This document shows, in pieces, positions 1-8,591 of a stretch of DNA of 64,000 bases (position 1 is the stretch's first letter; every line of letters begins with the position of its first letter). The position numbers and the translations under genes were made by a program. The stretch is taken from assembly GCF_001767395.1 (NCBI RefSeq), contig NZ_CP017014.1, positions 2,612,501 to 2,676,500 on the forward strand, written 5' to 3'. Under the pieces are notes generated by a model. It was given only the letters and a program-made list of their open reading frames with translations, did no database searches and was not told the origin of the DNA. Source of the DNA: Rhodococcus sp. WMMA185 (GTDB lineage Bacteria > Actinomycetota > Actinomycetes > Mycobacteriales > Mycobacteriaceae).

Positions 1-1
1 G

Positions 2-205
2 GCCGTCTACCTGTCGGATCGCGTGGTCGTACTCTCGGCGCGACCGGCTACGGTCCGCACCGAGGTGACAGTGGATCTGCAACGGCCACGCGAACTGTCG
101 ATGATGACGTCGCCCGAGTTCGTGGAGATCGAGCACCTCCTCCTCGAGGTCCTCCACGAGGAATCCCGGCGGGCGCTGGCAGAGCAGGAGTCGAGCCGAC
201 CCTGA
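2..205 (+). CDS. ABC transporter ATP-binding protein, C-terminal fragment (nitrate/sulfonate/taurine type)
   Basis: This is a partial gene: only the last 67 residues lie in the window and the frame is open at base 2. The visible stretch begins AVYLSDRVVVLSARP, which is the conserved segment after the switch histidine of SsuB/TauB/NrtD-type ATPases, where D-R-V-V-V-L precedes the C-terminal tail. The nucleotide-binding motifs lie upstream and cannot be seen. The substrate cannot be read from this tail; sulfonate, taurine, nitrate or a related compound are the usual family choices. It converges on the WS/DGAT gene, with only three bases between the two stops. Confidence 0.75.
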   Translation, partial: AVYLSDRVVVLSARPATVRTEVTVDLQRPRELSMMTSPEFVEIEHLLLEVLHEESRRALAEQESSRP

Positions 206-208
206 GCT

Positions 209-1576
209 CTAGGCCCCGACGGGTACGAGTAGAGCCTTCTCGAGTTCGGCCAACGCTTCCTCGAGATGATGCAGGATTCGCTGCAGCCTCGGCACCGAAC
301 TGCGGCACCCGACGATACCGAAGTGGAGGTTGTCGCCGTTGCTGGTGAGTGTGATGTTCAGCGCCTGCCCATCGAGTACCACCGAGGCCGGATAGATGCC
401 GTCCAGCCTGGAACCGTTCCAGTACATCGTCTTTCTCGGCCCCGGGACGTTGGAGATGATCACGTTGAACGGTGGTGGGGTGAACTGGACGAAACCTGGC
501 ACCGGAGACAGGGCTATCGCCGATACATTGACCGCCGACCAGGCCATCGCCTGCAGCGGAGTAAGGCTGCCGAACAGTTCCTTTCCCTGGGCCATCGATG
601 CGCAGATCGCCGCAAGACGTTCGGCCGGATCGTCGACGTCGGTCGCCAAGTTGCACAACGTCGCACCGATTGCATTGCCGCCGGCATCGGAATCGTGCTC
701 CTCGTGCAAAGACACCGGAACCATCCCGATCAGAGGTGCATCCGGCAGAGCATTCTGCTCGTCGAGGTAGCCCCGGAGCGCGCCCGCGCACATGGCCATC
801 ACCACATCATTGATGCTGGCGCCGGCAGCCTTCCGTACCGCGTCGATACGTGCGAGTGGCCAAGATTGTGCCGCGAACCGGCGTGCTCCGCCGATCGGGA
901 CGTTGAGGATGGTCCGCGGCGCCTCGTAGGGAAACCTCATATCGTGCCGACGCATCGCCGTGCGGGCGATGCGCACCGCGGCAGGAGCGAGGCCGGCCAC
1001 GTCACCAACCGTGTGGCGGATCTCGTCCCACACCGACGGGGATGCGGGAACGGCACGGCCATGCGACGAAGCGGGTAGGTTCCACGGCGGCGGAGCATTA
1101 CGCACACTCGGATCGGTCGAGAGCGTTCGAATCAACAACCGCAATCCGGACACGCCGTCCATCAGCGAGTGATGGAACTTGGTGAAGATAGCGAACCGGC
1201 CGTCCTCGAGTCCCTCGATGAGATGCATCTCCCACAACGGGCGGTGCCGGTCGAGCAGTGTGCCGTGCAGTCGCGACGCGAGGGTCAGCAACTCCCGAAC
1301 CCGGTACGGGGACGGGAGTGCAGAATGCCGCACGTGGTACTCGAGGTCCACATCGGATTCGTCCGCCCACCAGAAGTTCCCGAGACTCCCAACCGGATTC
1401 GCCGGCATCTTTCGGAACATCGGGTCGACGTCGGTGTACGACAGCATCGTGTCGTACATCGTCTTGACATAGTTGGGGCCGGCGTCCTCGGGCGGAGTGA
1501 ACAACTGGAGCGATCCGACGTGCATGGAATGCTCTCGCGATTCGCCGAGAAGGAAAATCGAATCGGTAACCGGCAT
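209..1576 (-). CDS. Wax ester synthase / diacylglycerol acyltransferase (WS/DGAT)
   Basis: This 455-residue protein would transfer an acyl group from acyl-CoA to a fatty alcohol or diacylglycerol, making wax ester or triacylglycerol storage lipid. The N-terminal signature DSIFLLGESREHSMHVGSLQ and the catalytic HHSLMDG motif (HHxxxDG, about residues 135-141) are both present, and length matches the family. The start at 1576 is preferred because AGGTGGG lies just upstream and homologues begin close to MPVTDS; a longer frame reaches 1621. It is divergent from the esterase at 1754. Rhodococci and mycobacteria carry many paralogues, so the exact substrate preference is not known from sequence. Confidence 0.93.
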   Translation of the reverse strand: MPVTDSIFLLGESREHSMHVGSLQLFTPPEDAGPNYVKTMYDTMLSYTDVDPMFRKMPANPVGSLGNFWWADESDVDLEYHVRHSALPSPYRVRELLTLASRLHGTLLDRHRPLWEMHLIEGLEDGRFAIFTKFHHSLMDGVSGLRLLIRTLSTDPSVRNAPPPWNLPASSHGRAVPASPSVWDEIRHTVGDVAGLAPAAVRIARTAMRRHDMRFPYEAPRTILNVPIGGARRFAAQSWPLARIDAVRKAAGASINDVVMAMCAGALRGYLDEQNALPDAPLIGMVPVSLHEEHDSDAGGNAIGATLCNLATDVDDPAERLAAICASMAQGKELFGSLTPLQAMAWSAVNVSAIALSPVPGFVQFTPPPFNVIISNVPGPRKTMYWNGSRLDGIYPASVVLDGQALNITLTSNGDNLHFGIVGCRSSVPRLQRILHHLEEALAELEKALLVPVGA

Positions 1577-1753
1577 CAGTCCCACCTGGACGTTCACCCC
1601 ACCTTCTTGACAGCCCACCAATCCTTGCGTCGGGATGCTACATCGGGCGTAACGTTTGTGCGCCTCAACTGCGATATATACCTAAGACGCTGAGAGACAA
1701 TCTGCCGCGCCCTGGAGGTCATGGGGCGGCGAGGTCGGAAGGAGGGCGGGAAA

Positions 1754-2776
1754 ATGAGCACTGCAACTCACGACTTCTGCCCAGCACCGGTTCCAGTAAC
1801 CCGCAGGGAATTCGCAGGGACGACCCCACAGTCGGTGGCCCTTGCGCACACCCTTCGTCGCACGGTCCGGCCGTTCCTCGACAGGTGGGCACGCTACCCC
1901 GAGTTGCCATGGCCGACTGGAGTCGTCGACCTGTTCGGGTACTCTCTCGGCCCAGTCCGCGGCACGCAACGCAGGCCGGTCCAGCTGCCCCACTGCCGGG
2001 CCGAGTTGATCCGGCCTGCGGGAGACCTGGCCGACCGGGCGATCCTCTACCTCCACGGCGGCGCGTTCCTGTGCGGTGGGATCAACTCCCATCGGCGGAT
2101 GGTGTCCCGGATCGCGGCGGAGGCTCAGGCCCTGACGTTGAACGTCGCATATCGCATGATCCCGCAGCATTCCATCCGCGCGGCGGTCGAGGACGGCATC
2201 GACGGATACCGCTGGCTGCTCGCACACGGGTACACCGCCGATCGCATCGTCATCGCAGGCGACTCTGCAGGCGGATTCCTCACGTTCATGGTGACACTCG
2301 AAGCGCTGCGGCGCGGGCTGCCGTGCCCCGCCGCAGATGTCGCGTTGTCTCCGCTGACCGATCTCGACCCCGCCCACAAACTGGCCCACCCCAACGCCGA
2401 TCGATGTGCGGTCTTTCCCAGGCGCGCCGTCGGGGCACTGTCTACGCTCATCGAGCGGGTTGATGCGAAAGGCGGGCACGGCCCCTCACCCTCGCCGGTG
2501 GACGGCATCCTTGCTCCGATGCCGCCGGCCCTGATCCAGACCGGCTCGCAGGAAATGGTCTACGTCGACGCCGAACTGATGTCCGAACGGCTCTCCCTGG
2601 CCGGCGTTCCGTGCGAACTACAGGTATGGGAACGGCAGGTGCACGTCTTCCAGGCCGCTGCGGGACTGCTCCCCGAAGGCATCCGCGCCGTACGCGAGAT
2701 CGGCGAGTTCATCCGTGCGGCCACCGACCGTACCCGAAATGCCGACGCCGGCTCACCGGGCACGCTCTCACGCTAG
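1754..2776 (+). CDS. Alpha/beta hydrolase, HSL-type esterase/lipase
   Basis: This 340-residue cytoplasmic esterase of the hormone-sensitive lipase family would hydrolyse short acyl esters. The oxyanion-hole motif HGGAFLCGG lies near residue 101 and the nucleophile elbow GDSAGG near residue 159. A C-terminal Asp region and the His of QVHVFQA complete a plausible triad. The start at 1754 follows a strong GGAAGGAGGGCGGG ribosome site; an in-frame ATG at 1721 lacks one. It is divergent from WS/DGAT, which fits a role in lipid turnover, although that is inference. The natural substrate is unknown. Confidence 0.88.
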   Translation: MSTATHDFCPAPVPVTRREFAGTTPQSVALAHTLRRTVRPFLDRWARYPELPWPTGVVDLFGYSLGPVRGTQRRPVQLPHCRAELIRPAGDLADRAILYLHGGAFLCGGINSHRRMVSRIAAEAQALTLNVAYRMIPQHSIRAAVEDGIDGYRWLLAHGYTADRIVIAGDSAGGFLTFMVTLEALRRGLPCPAADVALSPLTDLDPAHKLAHPNADRCAVFPRRAVGALSTLIERVDAKGGHGPSPSPVDGILAPMPPALIQTGSQEMVYVDAELMSERLSLAGVPCELQVWERQVHVFQAAAGLLPEGIRAVREIGEFIRAATDRTRNADAGSPGTLSR

Positions 2777-2883
2777 AAAGTAGCGATCTCAGAGCGCCGG
2801 ATTAGTTGCTAAGCAGGTATATCCACTCGGTTCCAGGGCGTATATTTGCCATCGTCTGCGGGGGATCCCGAGCGGAGTACACG

Positions 2884-4098
2884 ATGCTGAACAGACGGAG
2901 CTTTCTCAAGGCGACACTTGGCACGACAGCACTCGGAGCGCCGGTCGTGTCGTCACTCGTTCCGGGCCTGACCGCTCGTGCCTCAGCGGCCACCACCCTC
3001 ACCGCGACCGTGGTCAACGACTCCGGCGTGTTCGACAACGAGGCCGTATCTATTTATGTAACCGGGCACCGGTCCGGCCAGGAAGGTTTCGTCAACGCCG
3101 ACGGCCAGTTCGTACCGGTCCCCCCCGACGGCCAGGAAGGCGACCCCCTCGACGTGGAGATTCCGATGGCCGGCAACGGAATCACGACAATCGAATTGCC
3201 ACAGATGTCGGGCCGCGTCTACGTCCTAGCCAAAATTGACGAGGAAGACGAACTGAATTTCCGAGTGGCAGTCACCCCGAACGGCGACCGGAGCATGCAC
3301 TATCCGGCCGGTTGGGTGGTGGGTCAGCCCGATTACTTCATGCTGTACGACCAAGTGGAATTCACCCTCGACGACACCGGAATGTTCTGCAATACCACCT
3401 GTGTCGACGACTTCTGCCTTCCCTTGGCAATCCAGCTCGAGGGAACCAGATCCCAGATCACGGGCACACTGGTCCCCGATGGTCGCGAGAGGATATTTTC
3501 CTCGGTCGCCAACACGCCCGGATTCGACCAACTCGTCCGCGGCGACTTCAGGGTCATTGCGCCCAGCCACGGGATCGACTCCAATTTGTTCTCCTCCAGC
3601 TACTACAAGGATTACATCGACGATGTGTGGACCAAATACTCCTCGACCAACTTGACGGTCGTCGACGAGGTGAGCGGGAACACCTACACCGGCCACGTCG
3701 AGGACGGGGCCGAAGACGGGGAGTTCGTCTTCGACCAGGACGTTGCACCATTCAGCAAACCAACCACCCGCGACGTATTCTTCTGCCACGGCGCCTTGGA
3801 GTCTCCGAATGACGGGATAACCGGCCCAGTCGGGGCAACACTGTGTGCGGCCTTCAACCGGTCCACATTGCTCAGCAATTCGCTTGAACCTGTTCCAGAT
3901 TCCTCCCAGTTCTACCGCGAACTCGTCAGCAATCACTATGCGGCTGCGCTGCACCAGTTCGCCACCGACGGTAAGGCGTACGGATTCGCATACGACGACA
4001 TAGGCGGCTGGGATACGTTGATCGCGGACACCAATCCGACCTCCTGGCGGATCACATTCGGGCGCATGAACTCCGTGCCCACCAAGCCGGAGGCGTAG
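2884..4098 (+). CDS. Tat-exported GH64-like beta-1,3-glucanase family protein
   Basis: This 404-residue protein begins MLNRRSFLKATLGTTALGAP, a twin-arginine signal (RRSFLK) followed by a hydrophobic stretch and an ASA-type cleavage region near residue 36. The mature part has features of glycoside hydrolase family 64 / thaumatin-like beta-1,3-glucanases: an early TATVVNDSGVFDNEAVSIYV beta strand block, YDQVEFTLDDTGMFCNTTCVDDFCLPLAIQL in the middle, and a C-terminal YAFAYDDIGG block. Family members split laminarin-type beta-1,3-glucan. The assignment rests on recognised sequence patterns; catalytic acids were not individually identified. The ATG at 2884 is preferred over a TTG-type start at 2806 because it positions the Tat motif at the N terminus. 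Confidence 0.75.
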   Translation: MLNRRSFLKATLGTTALGAPVVSSLVPGLTARASAATTLTATVVNDSGVFDNEAVSIYVTGHRSGQEGFVNADGQFVPVPPDGQEGDPLDVEIPMAGNGITTIELPQMSGRVYVLAKIDEEDELNFRVAVTPNGDRSMHYPAGWVVGQPDYFMLYDQVEFTLDDTGMFCNTTCVDDFCLPLAIQLEGTRSQITGTLVPDGRERIFSSVANTPGFDQLVRGDFRVIAPSHGIDSNLFSSSYYKDYIDDVWTKYSSTNLTVVDEVSGNTYTGHVEDGAEDGEFVFDQDVAPFSKPTTRDVFFCHGALESPNDGITGPVGATLCAAFNRSTLLSNSLEPVPDSSQFYRELVSNHYAAALHQFATDGKAYGFAYDDIGGWDTLIADTNPTSWRITFGRMNSVPTKPEA

Positions 4099-4140
4099 GA
4101 CCGGCGATTCCTTGGATTCGCCAATAGAGCATCGCCTGGC

Positions 4141-4178
4141 GTGACACTACAATTTTTTAGTGTTATATATAAATGATG
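4141..4178 (+). promoter_or_regulatory. PadR promoter with dyad operator, probably leaderless
   Basis: A -35-like GTGACA (4141-4146) and a -10-like TATATA (4164-4169) are separated by exactly 17 bases. The spacer contains the perfect inverted repeat ACACTA (4144-4149), eight bases, TAGTGT (4158-4163). The ATG at 4176 falls six bases after the -10 and there is no Shine-Dalgarno sequence, so transcription would start at or next to the initiation codon. PadR proteins commonly bind short dyads with an 8-base spacer, so autoregulation is a reasonable inference. Confidence 0.6.
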
Positions 4179-4718
4179 TCCCTACGAATGGCCCTGCTCA
4201 CTCTGATTGCAGGCGAACCCCGGAGCGGGTACGACATCGGCCAGGAATTCGACGGCGTGTTGAAGTTCGTGTGGCATGCCAAGCCCACTCAGGTGTATCC
4301 CGAGTTGAAACGCCTTGCCGCCGAGGGATTGATTCGCAAGCAAGAAGAAGGGCCACGCGGCCGTCGGCCCTATGAGATCACCGAGGACGGGCAGACCGAG
4401 CTTCGCCAATGGTTGACGGCGACGCCCCCGGATCACTCATTGAGGAACGAAACAGTCCTACGTTCCTTCGCGTTGTGGCTCGTCGAACCGGAGGAGGCCA
4501 ACGCATTCTTGTCCAACGAGCTCGAGTATCACCGAATGCGGCTACGCGGAATGCGTGTGCTCACGAAGAATCTCGATCTCGGCAGGCCTGCGGACCGAGC
4601 AGCGCTGCTCGGTCTGGAAGCAGGAATCCGGCGTCTGGAGGCAATGATCTCCTGGGCCGAATGGGCGATCGAGACGGTCCAGGCCTGGCCGACCGGGGAG
4701 GAGCAGACTTCCGCATGA
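4173..4718 (+). CDS. PadR family transcriptional regulator
   Basis: This 181-residue regulator has the PadR winged-helix domain: MALLTLIAGEPRSGYDIGQEF at the N terminus, then a recognition helix region with VYPELKRLAAEGLI and the wing GPRGRRPYEITEDG. The second half is the helical Vir-type dimerisation domain (about residues 95-175). Two adjacent ATG codons (4173 and 4176) are possible starts; neither has a ribosome site, and a leaderless start at 4176 fits the promoter. It overlaps the downstream hydrolase by ATGA, so the two are translationally coupled. It probably represses this small operon in response to an unknown ligand. Confidence 0.92.
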   Translation: MMSLRMALLTLIAGEPRSGYDIGQEFDGVLKFVWHAKPTQVYPELKRLAAEGLIRKQEEGPRGRRPYEITEDGQTELRQWLTATPPDHSLRNETVLRSFALWLVEPEEANAFLSNELEYHRMRLRGMRVLTKNLDLGRPADRAALLGLEAGIRRLEAMISWAEWAIETVQAWPTGEEQTSA

Positions 4719-5623
4719 GTAATTCTTCGATGAGCCTGGCACTGGAAGAGGGCCGACGGATCGGATTTGCCGAGTTCGGTGACCCCACCGGTGTGCCCTG
4801 CTTCTTCGTGCATGGCTATGGCTCCTCCAGGTGGATGGCGAGCTGGACCATGTCCAACGAGCTGCTCGAACGCCACTCCGTAAGGATGATCGCCGTCGAC
4901 CGGCCCAACTACGGGCTGTCGACACCTCAATACCCGCGAGCTGGATTCGTACACTGGGCCGCGGACGCCTCCGCGCTGGCAGAGCATCTCGGCCTTCGCC
5001 GAGTATCCGTTGTCGGCGTGTCGATGGGCGCAGGACCGGCGCTCGCGCTGAGTGCACGACGCCCGGACCTGGTCTCGAGCACGACGATCCTGAGTGGCAT
5101 GCCACCAGTAAATGCACGCGAACGGTGGACCCCGGCCAGCAGGGCTGACGCCCTCTACTGGAAGCTGGCGCGAGGTGCCCCTTGGATTCTGCGGAGGTTG
5201 TGCGCACTCTCCTCCTCCATGTTGGCCAGGGCCGCAGAAGGCGATGCCGATGCGCTGATCGCAAGGATGGAGCGCGCACTTTCCGAATCCGATCGCCAGG
5301 TCTTCCGGTCGCTCCTCGACAACGAAACCAGCCGCGCAGCATTCGTTTCGGACGTACGGGAGAGTTCCCGGCAGGGTGGAGCTGCAACAGCTGGCGACCT
5401 TCGCCAGTATCTGAGCCCTTGGGAATTCGCCCCGGAAGAGGTTTCGGGGCCGGTGATGCTTTGGCACGGGATCGACGACCCGAAGGTGCCAGTCGAGTTG
5501 GCGCGACGATTGGCCGTCCGACTGCCGAACTGCGAGGCGCATTACATTCCCGGCGGTCATTTTTCCCCGTTAACGCACCGCGACGAGATCCTGCGACGTC
5601 TGTCCCGCGAGAGCGGGCGGTAG
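4715..5623 (+). CDS. Alpha/beta hydrolase
   Basis: This 302-residue alpha/beta hydrolase starts inside the end of the padR gene (ATGA overlap) after a GGGGAGGAG ribosome site. It shows the oxyanion region FFVHGYGSS, the nucleophile elbow VGVSMGAGPA (Ser about residue 105), an acid in WHGIDDPKVP and the catalytic His in YIPGGHFSP near the end. The layout is that of the epoxide hydrolase/haloperoxidase-like superfamily, but the substrate is not evident. Coupling to PadR suggests it acts on the compound sensed by the regulator, or on a product of it. Confidence 0.88.
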   Translation: MSNSSMSLALEEGRRIGFAEFGDPTGVPCFFVHGYGSSRWMASWTMSNELLERHSVRMIAVDRPNYGLSTPQYPRAGFVHWAADASALAEHLGLRRVSVVGVSMGAGPALALSARRPDLVSSTTILSGMPPVNARERWTPASRADALYWKLARGAPWILRRLCALSSSMLARAAEGDADALIARMERALSESDRQVFRSLLDNETSRAAFVSDVRESSRQGGAATAGDLRQYLSPWEFAPEEVSGPVMLWHGIDDPKVPVELARRLAVRLPNCEAHYIPGGHFSPLTHRDEILRRLSRESGR

Positions 5624-5774
5624 CGAAGTTCGGCTCCGGCCGAAAGGGGTCGAGAGAATCCTCGCTCGGCGGCCGTCAGCAGCCCCCGATTCCAACTCAT
5701 CCGGAAGACCTGTACGACATCCGAACCCGCGACCCTTAAGGTTGGAGCACTTGGAGGGCGACGACGGGTTTCAT

Positions 5775-6191
5775 ATGAACGACAGAACTGTATTGATCGG
5801 GGCGCTCGCGGTTGCCACCATTTCGACGGTTTTCGGGCTGACGGTCGGCATCGCGGGGGGTGCATTCGGCAATCCAGGACCCCCGGTCCTGCCACCTCCG
5901 ATCACCTCGGAAGGCCTGCAATCCGCCACCCCCTACGCCACGGAAACCGCTACCTCCGAGGTGGTCATTCCACCGACCCCCACCTGGCGGATGGCCGACC
6001 TCACCACCGAGAGGGCAATTCCTCGCACCAGGAACCCCGTCCCTTCCACCACCGTGTCGCCAACGCGGACCTCGAGACCTCCGACCAGCACAGTTCTCCC
6101 CGCTACCACCGCCGCAACCAGCACCCCCACGATCACGACGACGAGGCCGGTGATCACGATTCCGCCGGTGACCACTCGGCCCAGCGGCTGA
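5775..6191 (+). CDS. Membrane-anchored Thr/Pro-rich protein
   Basis: This 138-residue protein has one hydrophobic segment (about residues 5-32, VLIGALAVATISTVFGLTVG) and then a long low-complexity tail rich in Thr, Pro and Ser. The tail has repeated stretches of T-T-x-P and V-x-T-T-R-P character and ends in RPSG. This looks like a signal anchor with an extracytoplasmic, possibly mannosylated linker, but no domain is recognised. The ATG at 5775 places the hydrophobic helix at the N terminus; GGAGGG lies 16 bases upstream, a rather long gap, and a TTG at 5742 is the alternative. It converges on the MFS gene with six bases between stops. Confidence 0.6.
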   Translation: MNDRTVLIGALAVATISTVFGLTVGIAGGAFGNPGPPVLPPPITSEGLQSATPYATETATSEVVIPPTPTWRMADLTTERAIPRTRNPVPSTTVSPTRTSRPPTSTVLPATTAATSTPTITTTRPVITIPPVTTRPSG

Positions 6192-6197
6192 ATCGGC

Positions 6198-7418
6198 TCA
6201 GGCAGACCTGCGTCCGACCAACTGTGCAATCACCACTGCGAGGATGAGTAACTCGACTAGCCCACTGAAGACGAGGCCCGCCGCGCGAAGGTCGGTGAAC
6301 TGAGTGAGAACGCCGACCCCAATAGCGGGGACCGCCAGCATCACGTAGATACCGGCGAACAGCGCCGACGAGACGTTCCCACGCAAACCCGGTTCGACCC
6401 GCTCGACGGTTGTCGCAATGGCTGCGTTGAAGCACAACCCGCCGGCGAGACCCAGCACTATCGCAGACGCAAGCATCGGCGCCAATGCCGTTTCCACGAG
6501 CGCCAGGGCGAGAAGAGCCGCTGAGATTGCCAGCCCGATACACCCGATCAGCAACGCGCTCGGGGTGGGTATCCGGCGCGCTACCAGCTGACCGATGGCC
6601 ATGAACAGGAACGCCAGGGCTACCACCAGTCCGGGCAACGTGTGGCTGGTCCATCCCAGATACTGCGCCACGAACAGAGCGGATACGGCGGTGAGCACTC
6701 CGGACACCGAGAACGCAGCTCCGGCCGCGAGGACCCCCAGGACGAAGGCGCGGCGAATCGGCGGTGGAACCTGCAAGCGAATCGGACGGATCCGCCACGA
6801 CAAAGAGGCTCGAGAGGCGGGTACCAAGACCCACAACCCCACGAGAGCGAGGAGTGCGAGCACCAGGTTCAACAAGTAGGGAGTCGTCAGCGGACTCGCG
6901 GTCACATCCGCGAGCACACCGGCGATCAACGTTCCCAGACCGAGGCCGCCGGCGTTGACCCCAACCGCCAGCATTCCGCCCATCGCCTTCCGCCCGGGTG
7001 GGAACAAGTCGATTATCGCGGCTGTACCGGCGCCGATCACCAGACCCGCTGACAGACCGGAGATCACGCGCGCTGCGATGAAGATCGGTAGCACCGGCGT
7101 CAGCAGGAACAGTGCTGCGCTGAACACTGCCAGCGCGACCGCGACCATCAGTACGGGCCGGCGGCCTACAACATCGGACAGTCCACCGAAGAGTGCGAGT
7201 GCAGCAACGACTCCGAGCGCGTACACGGCGAACAAGATCGTCACCGTCAGCGCGCTGAGAGACATCTCGTGCGCGTAGATCGAATAGAGCGGGGTTGGAA
7301 GCGTCGTTCCCATCATCGTGGTGAGAAACGCGAACGCCGTGGCAGCGATGGCAGGTGCCGGCGATCGGCGGGCGGACCCACCTTGGGCCCTGGTCGCTGA
7401 GGCTGAGAAAGAGGGCAC
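6198..7418 (-). CDS. MFS family transporter
   Basis: This 406-residue protein is a 12-helix-type major facilitator. The motif-A loop GLSDVVGRRPVLM between helices 2 and 3 is intact, and helices alternate regularly to the C terminus (VELLILAVVIAQLVGRR). The first helix segment begins at FAFLTTMMGTTLPTPLYSIY, a pattern frequent in drug-efflux MFS proteins of the DHA1 group. The GTG start at 7418 follows GGAAGG. The transported compound is not known. It is divergent from the ESX-like cassette across about 217 bases. Confidence 0.88.
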   Translation of the reverse strand: MPSFSASATRAQGGSARRSPAPAIAATAFAFLTTMMGTTLPTPLYSIYAHEMSLSALTVTILFAVYALGVVAALALFGGLSDVVGRRPVLMVAVALAVFSAALFLLTPVLPIFIAARVISGLSAGLVIGAGTAAIIDLFPPGRKAMGGMLAVGVNAGGLGLGTLIAGVLADVTASPLTTPYLLNLVLALLALVGLWVLVPASRASLSWRIRPIRLQVPPPIRRAFVLGVLAAGAAFSVSGVLTAVSALFVAQYLGWTSHTLPGLVVALAFLFMAIGQLVARRIPTPSALLIGCIGLAISAALLALALVETALAPMLASAIVLGLAGGLCFNAAIATTVERVEPGLRGNVSSALFAGIYVMLAVPAIGVGVLTQFTDLRAAGLVFSGLVELLILAVVIAQLVGRRSA

Positions 7419-7635
7419 GATAGCAAGCCTTCCGAAGACAGCAGCTCATGGGAGATAGACAACTCGTCACGAGCCGTGGAGCGGGACAACTGGTAAGGGC
7501 AAGCAGCGCCGCACACTCTCCGGGGTGCCTTACCTGCGACGCCGATCCGCGAACGGACCGGGCTGTTAACGTGTGACCCCGCCGGGTTTGGGGATTCGGT
7601 TCGGGACCACGAGCGTTCGAGTATGGGGGTTGACG

Positions 7636-8589
7636 ATGGAGCGGGAGAACTTCCAATCGAGCGATTGGGACCATCAGGCGATCAAGAGCGCAGTCGACTC
7701 CTTGGCGCCAGCGGACTCCGGCGCCGTAGCGGCGACCTGGGACGACCTCGGACGCCGTTTCCAGGAATCGATCGTCAGCTTTCATACCGAGATTCGTTCC
7801 GCGATCGACAGCGGGTGGCGCGGAACGACCGCTGCAGCGGTGGGCTCGGCGATCGAGGAGTACACCACCGGAGCCTGGCAAGTCGGCGATCAGTTCTCCG
7901 ATGTAGGGGCTGCTCTGCGTCACGCGATATCCGGCGCCGAGGCGGTACGCGGTGCAGTCGGTCCACCGATCGACCACGCCACGGACTGGTCCCGGGTGCT
8001 GCCCTGGAAGTGGGCAGGCGAGGCCGATGCTCACGCCGAAGAGCAGAATGCGAAAGCCGCCATGGAAACTCTGTACACATCGGCGTACCGAGGGGCGGCC
8101 GAGCACCTACCAGTGTTGCACTCCTCATTCCCCAATGATGCCGACCGCGGCCTCGATCCCGCCGCGACCGAGGTCGCCGCGGCCCCCCAGCCGATCGGTC
8201 TCGATGTCGGCCCGAACGGTATCCACGGCATTCCCAGTGATCAGCAGGTGGCCGCCTACAGGGAGCCCTCCAACACATCCAACGAACACGAAGCCGCTCA
8301 CGAGCGGCTCCAACACGAGAGCCCGCATGCGGGTGCCTCTCCCGCGCCGAGCTCGATTTCGAGCGCGGCACTCGCCGGCGCCGTCGGCGGCGGTGTAGCG
8401 CACTACGCGCAGCGAGTCCTCGCAGCCCATCGATCTGCCGCTGCAGAGCCGGAGCCGAGCACCCTGAACAACCCGGCGGACGAGCACGACACCGAAGTAC
8501 AGCCCCCGACGTACCTCGAGAGCATCGACGAAGGTAGCGAACTCGTGGGAAGACTCGCGCCGGTCTCGCCTGCGGTGATCGGCGAATAG
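7636..8589 (+). CDS. ESX substrate-like protein with WXG/PPE-type helical N terminus
   Basis: This 317-residue protein has a helical N-terminal part of about 170 residues containing GWRGTTAAAV (a W-x-G turn between two helices, about residues 68-70) and regular Ala/Glu-rich amphipathic helices, as in WXG100 and PPE-type proteins. The rest is low complexity: Pro/Ala/Ser and acidic, with one small hydrophobic stretch near ALAGAVGGGVAHYAQRV. It is far longer than a canonical 100-residue EsxA/EsxB protein. The ATG at 7636 follows TATGGGGGT. The espG-like gene begins two bases after its stop, which strongly suggests that this is the client of that chaperone. Secretion is inferred, not shown. Confidence 0.65.
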   Translation: MERENFQSSDWDHQAIKSAVDSLAPADSGAVAATWDDLGRRFQESIVSFHTEIRSAIDSGWRGTTAAAVGSAIEEYTTGAWQVGDQFSDVGAALRHAISGAEAVRGAVGPPIDHATDWSRVLPWKWAGEADAHAEEQNAKAAMETLYTSAYRGAAEHLPVLHSSFPNDADRGLDPAATEVAAAPQPIGLDVGPNGIHGIPSDQQVAAYREPSNTSNEHEAAHERLQHESPHAGASPAPSSISSAALAGAVGGGVAHYAQRVLAAHRSAAAEPEPSTLNNPADEHDTEVQPPTYLESIDEGSELVGRLAPVSPAVIGE

Positions 8590-8591
8590 CT

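Noticed and set aside
6154-8106. 650-codon minus-strand open frame
   Set aside because: It overlaps the MFS gene in another frame and the ESX-like gene on the opposite strand, and its Arg/Gly/Ser-rich translation is typical of a GC-rich shadow frame.
7636-8589. Canonical EsxA/EsxB (100-residue WXG100) protein
   Set aside because: The protein is 317 residues, has no small Esx partner beside it and has a long low-complexity tail, so only a WXG/PPE-like label is justified.
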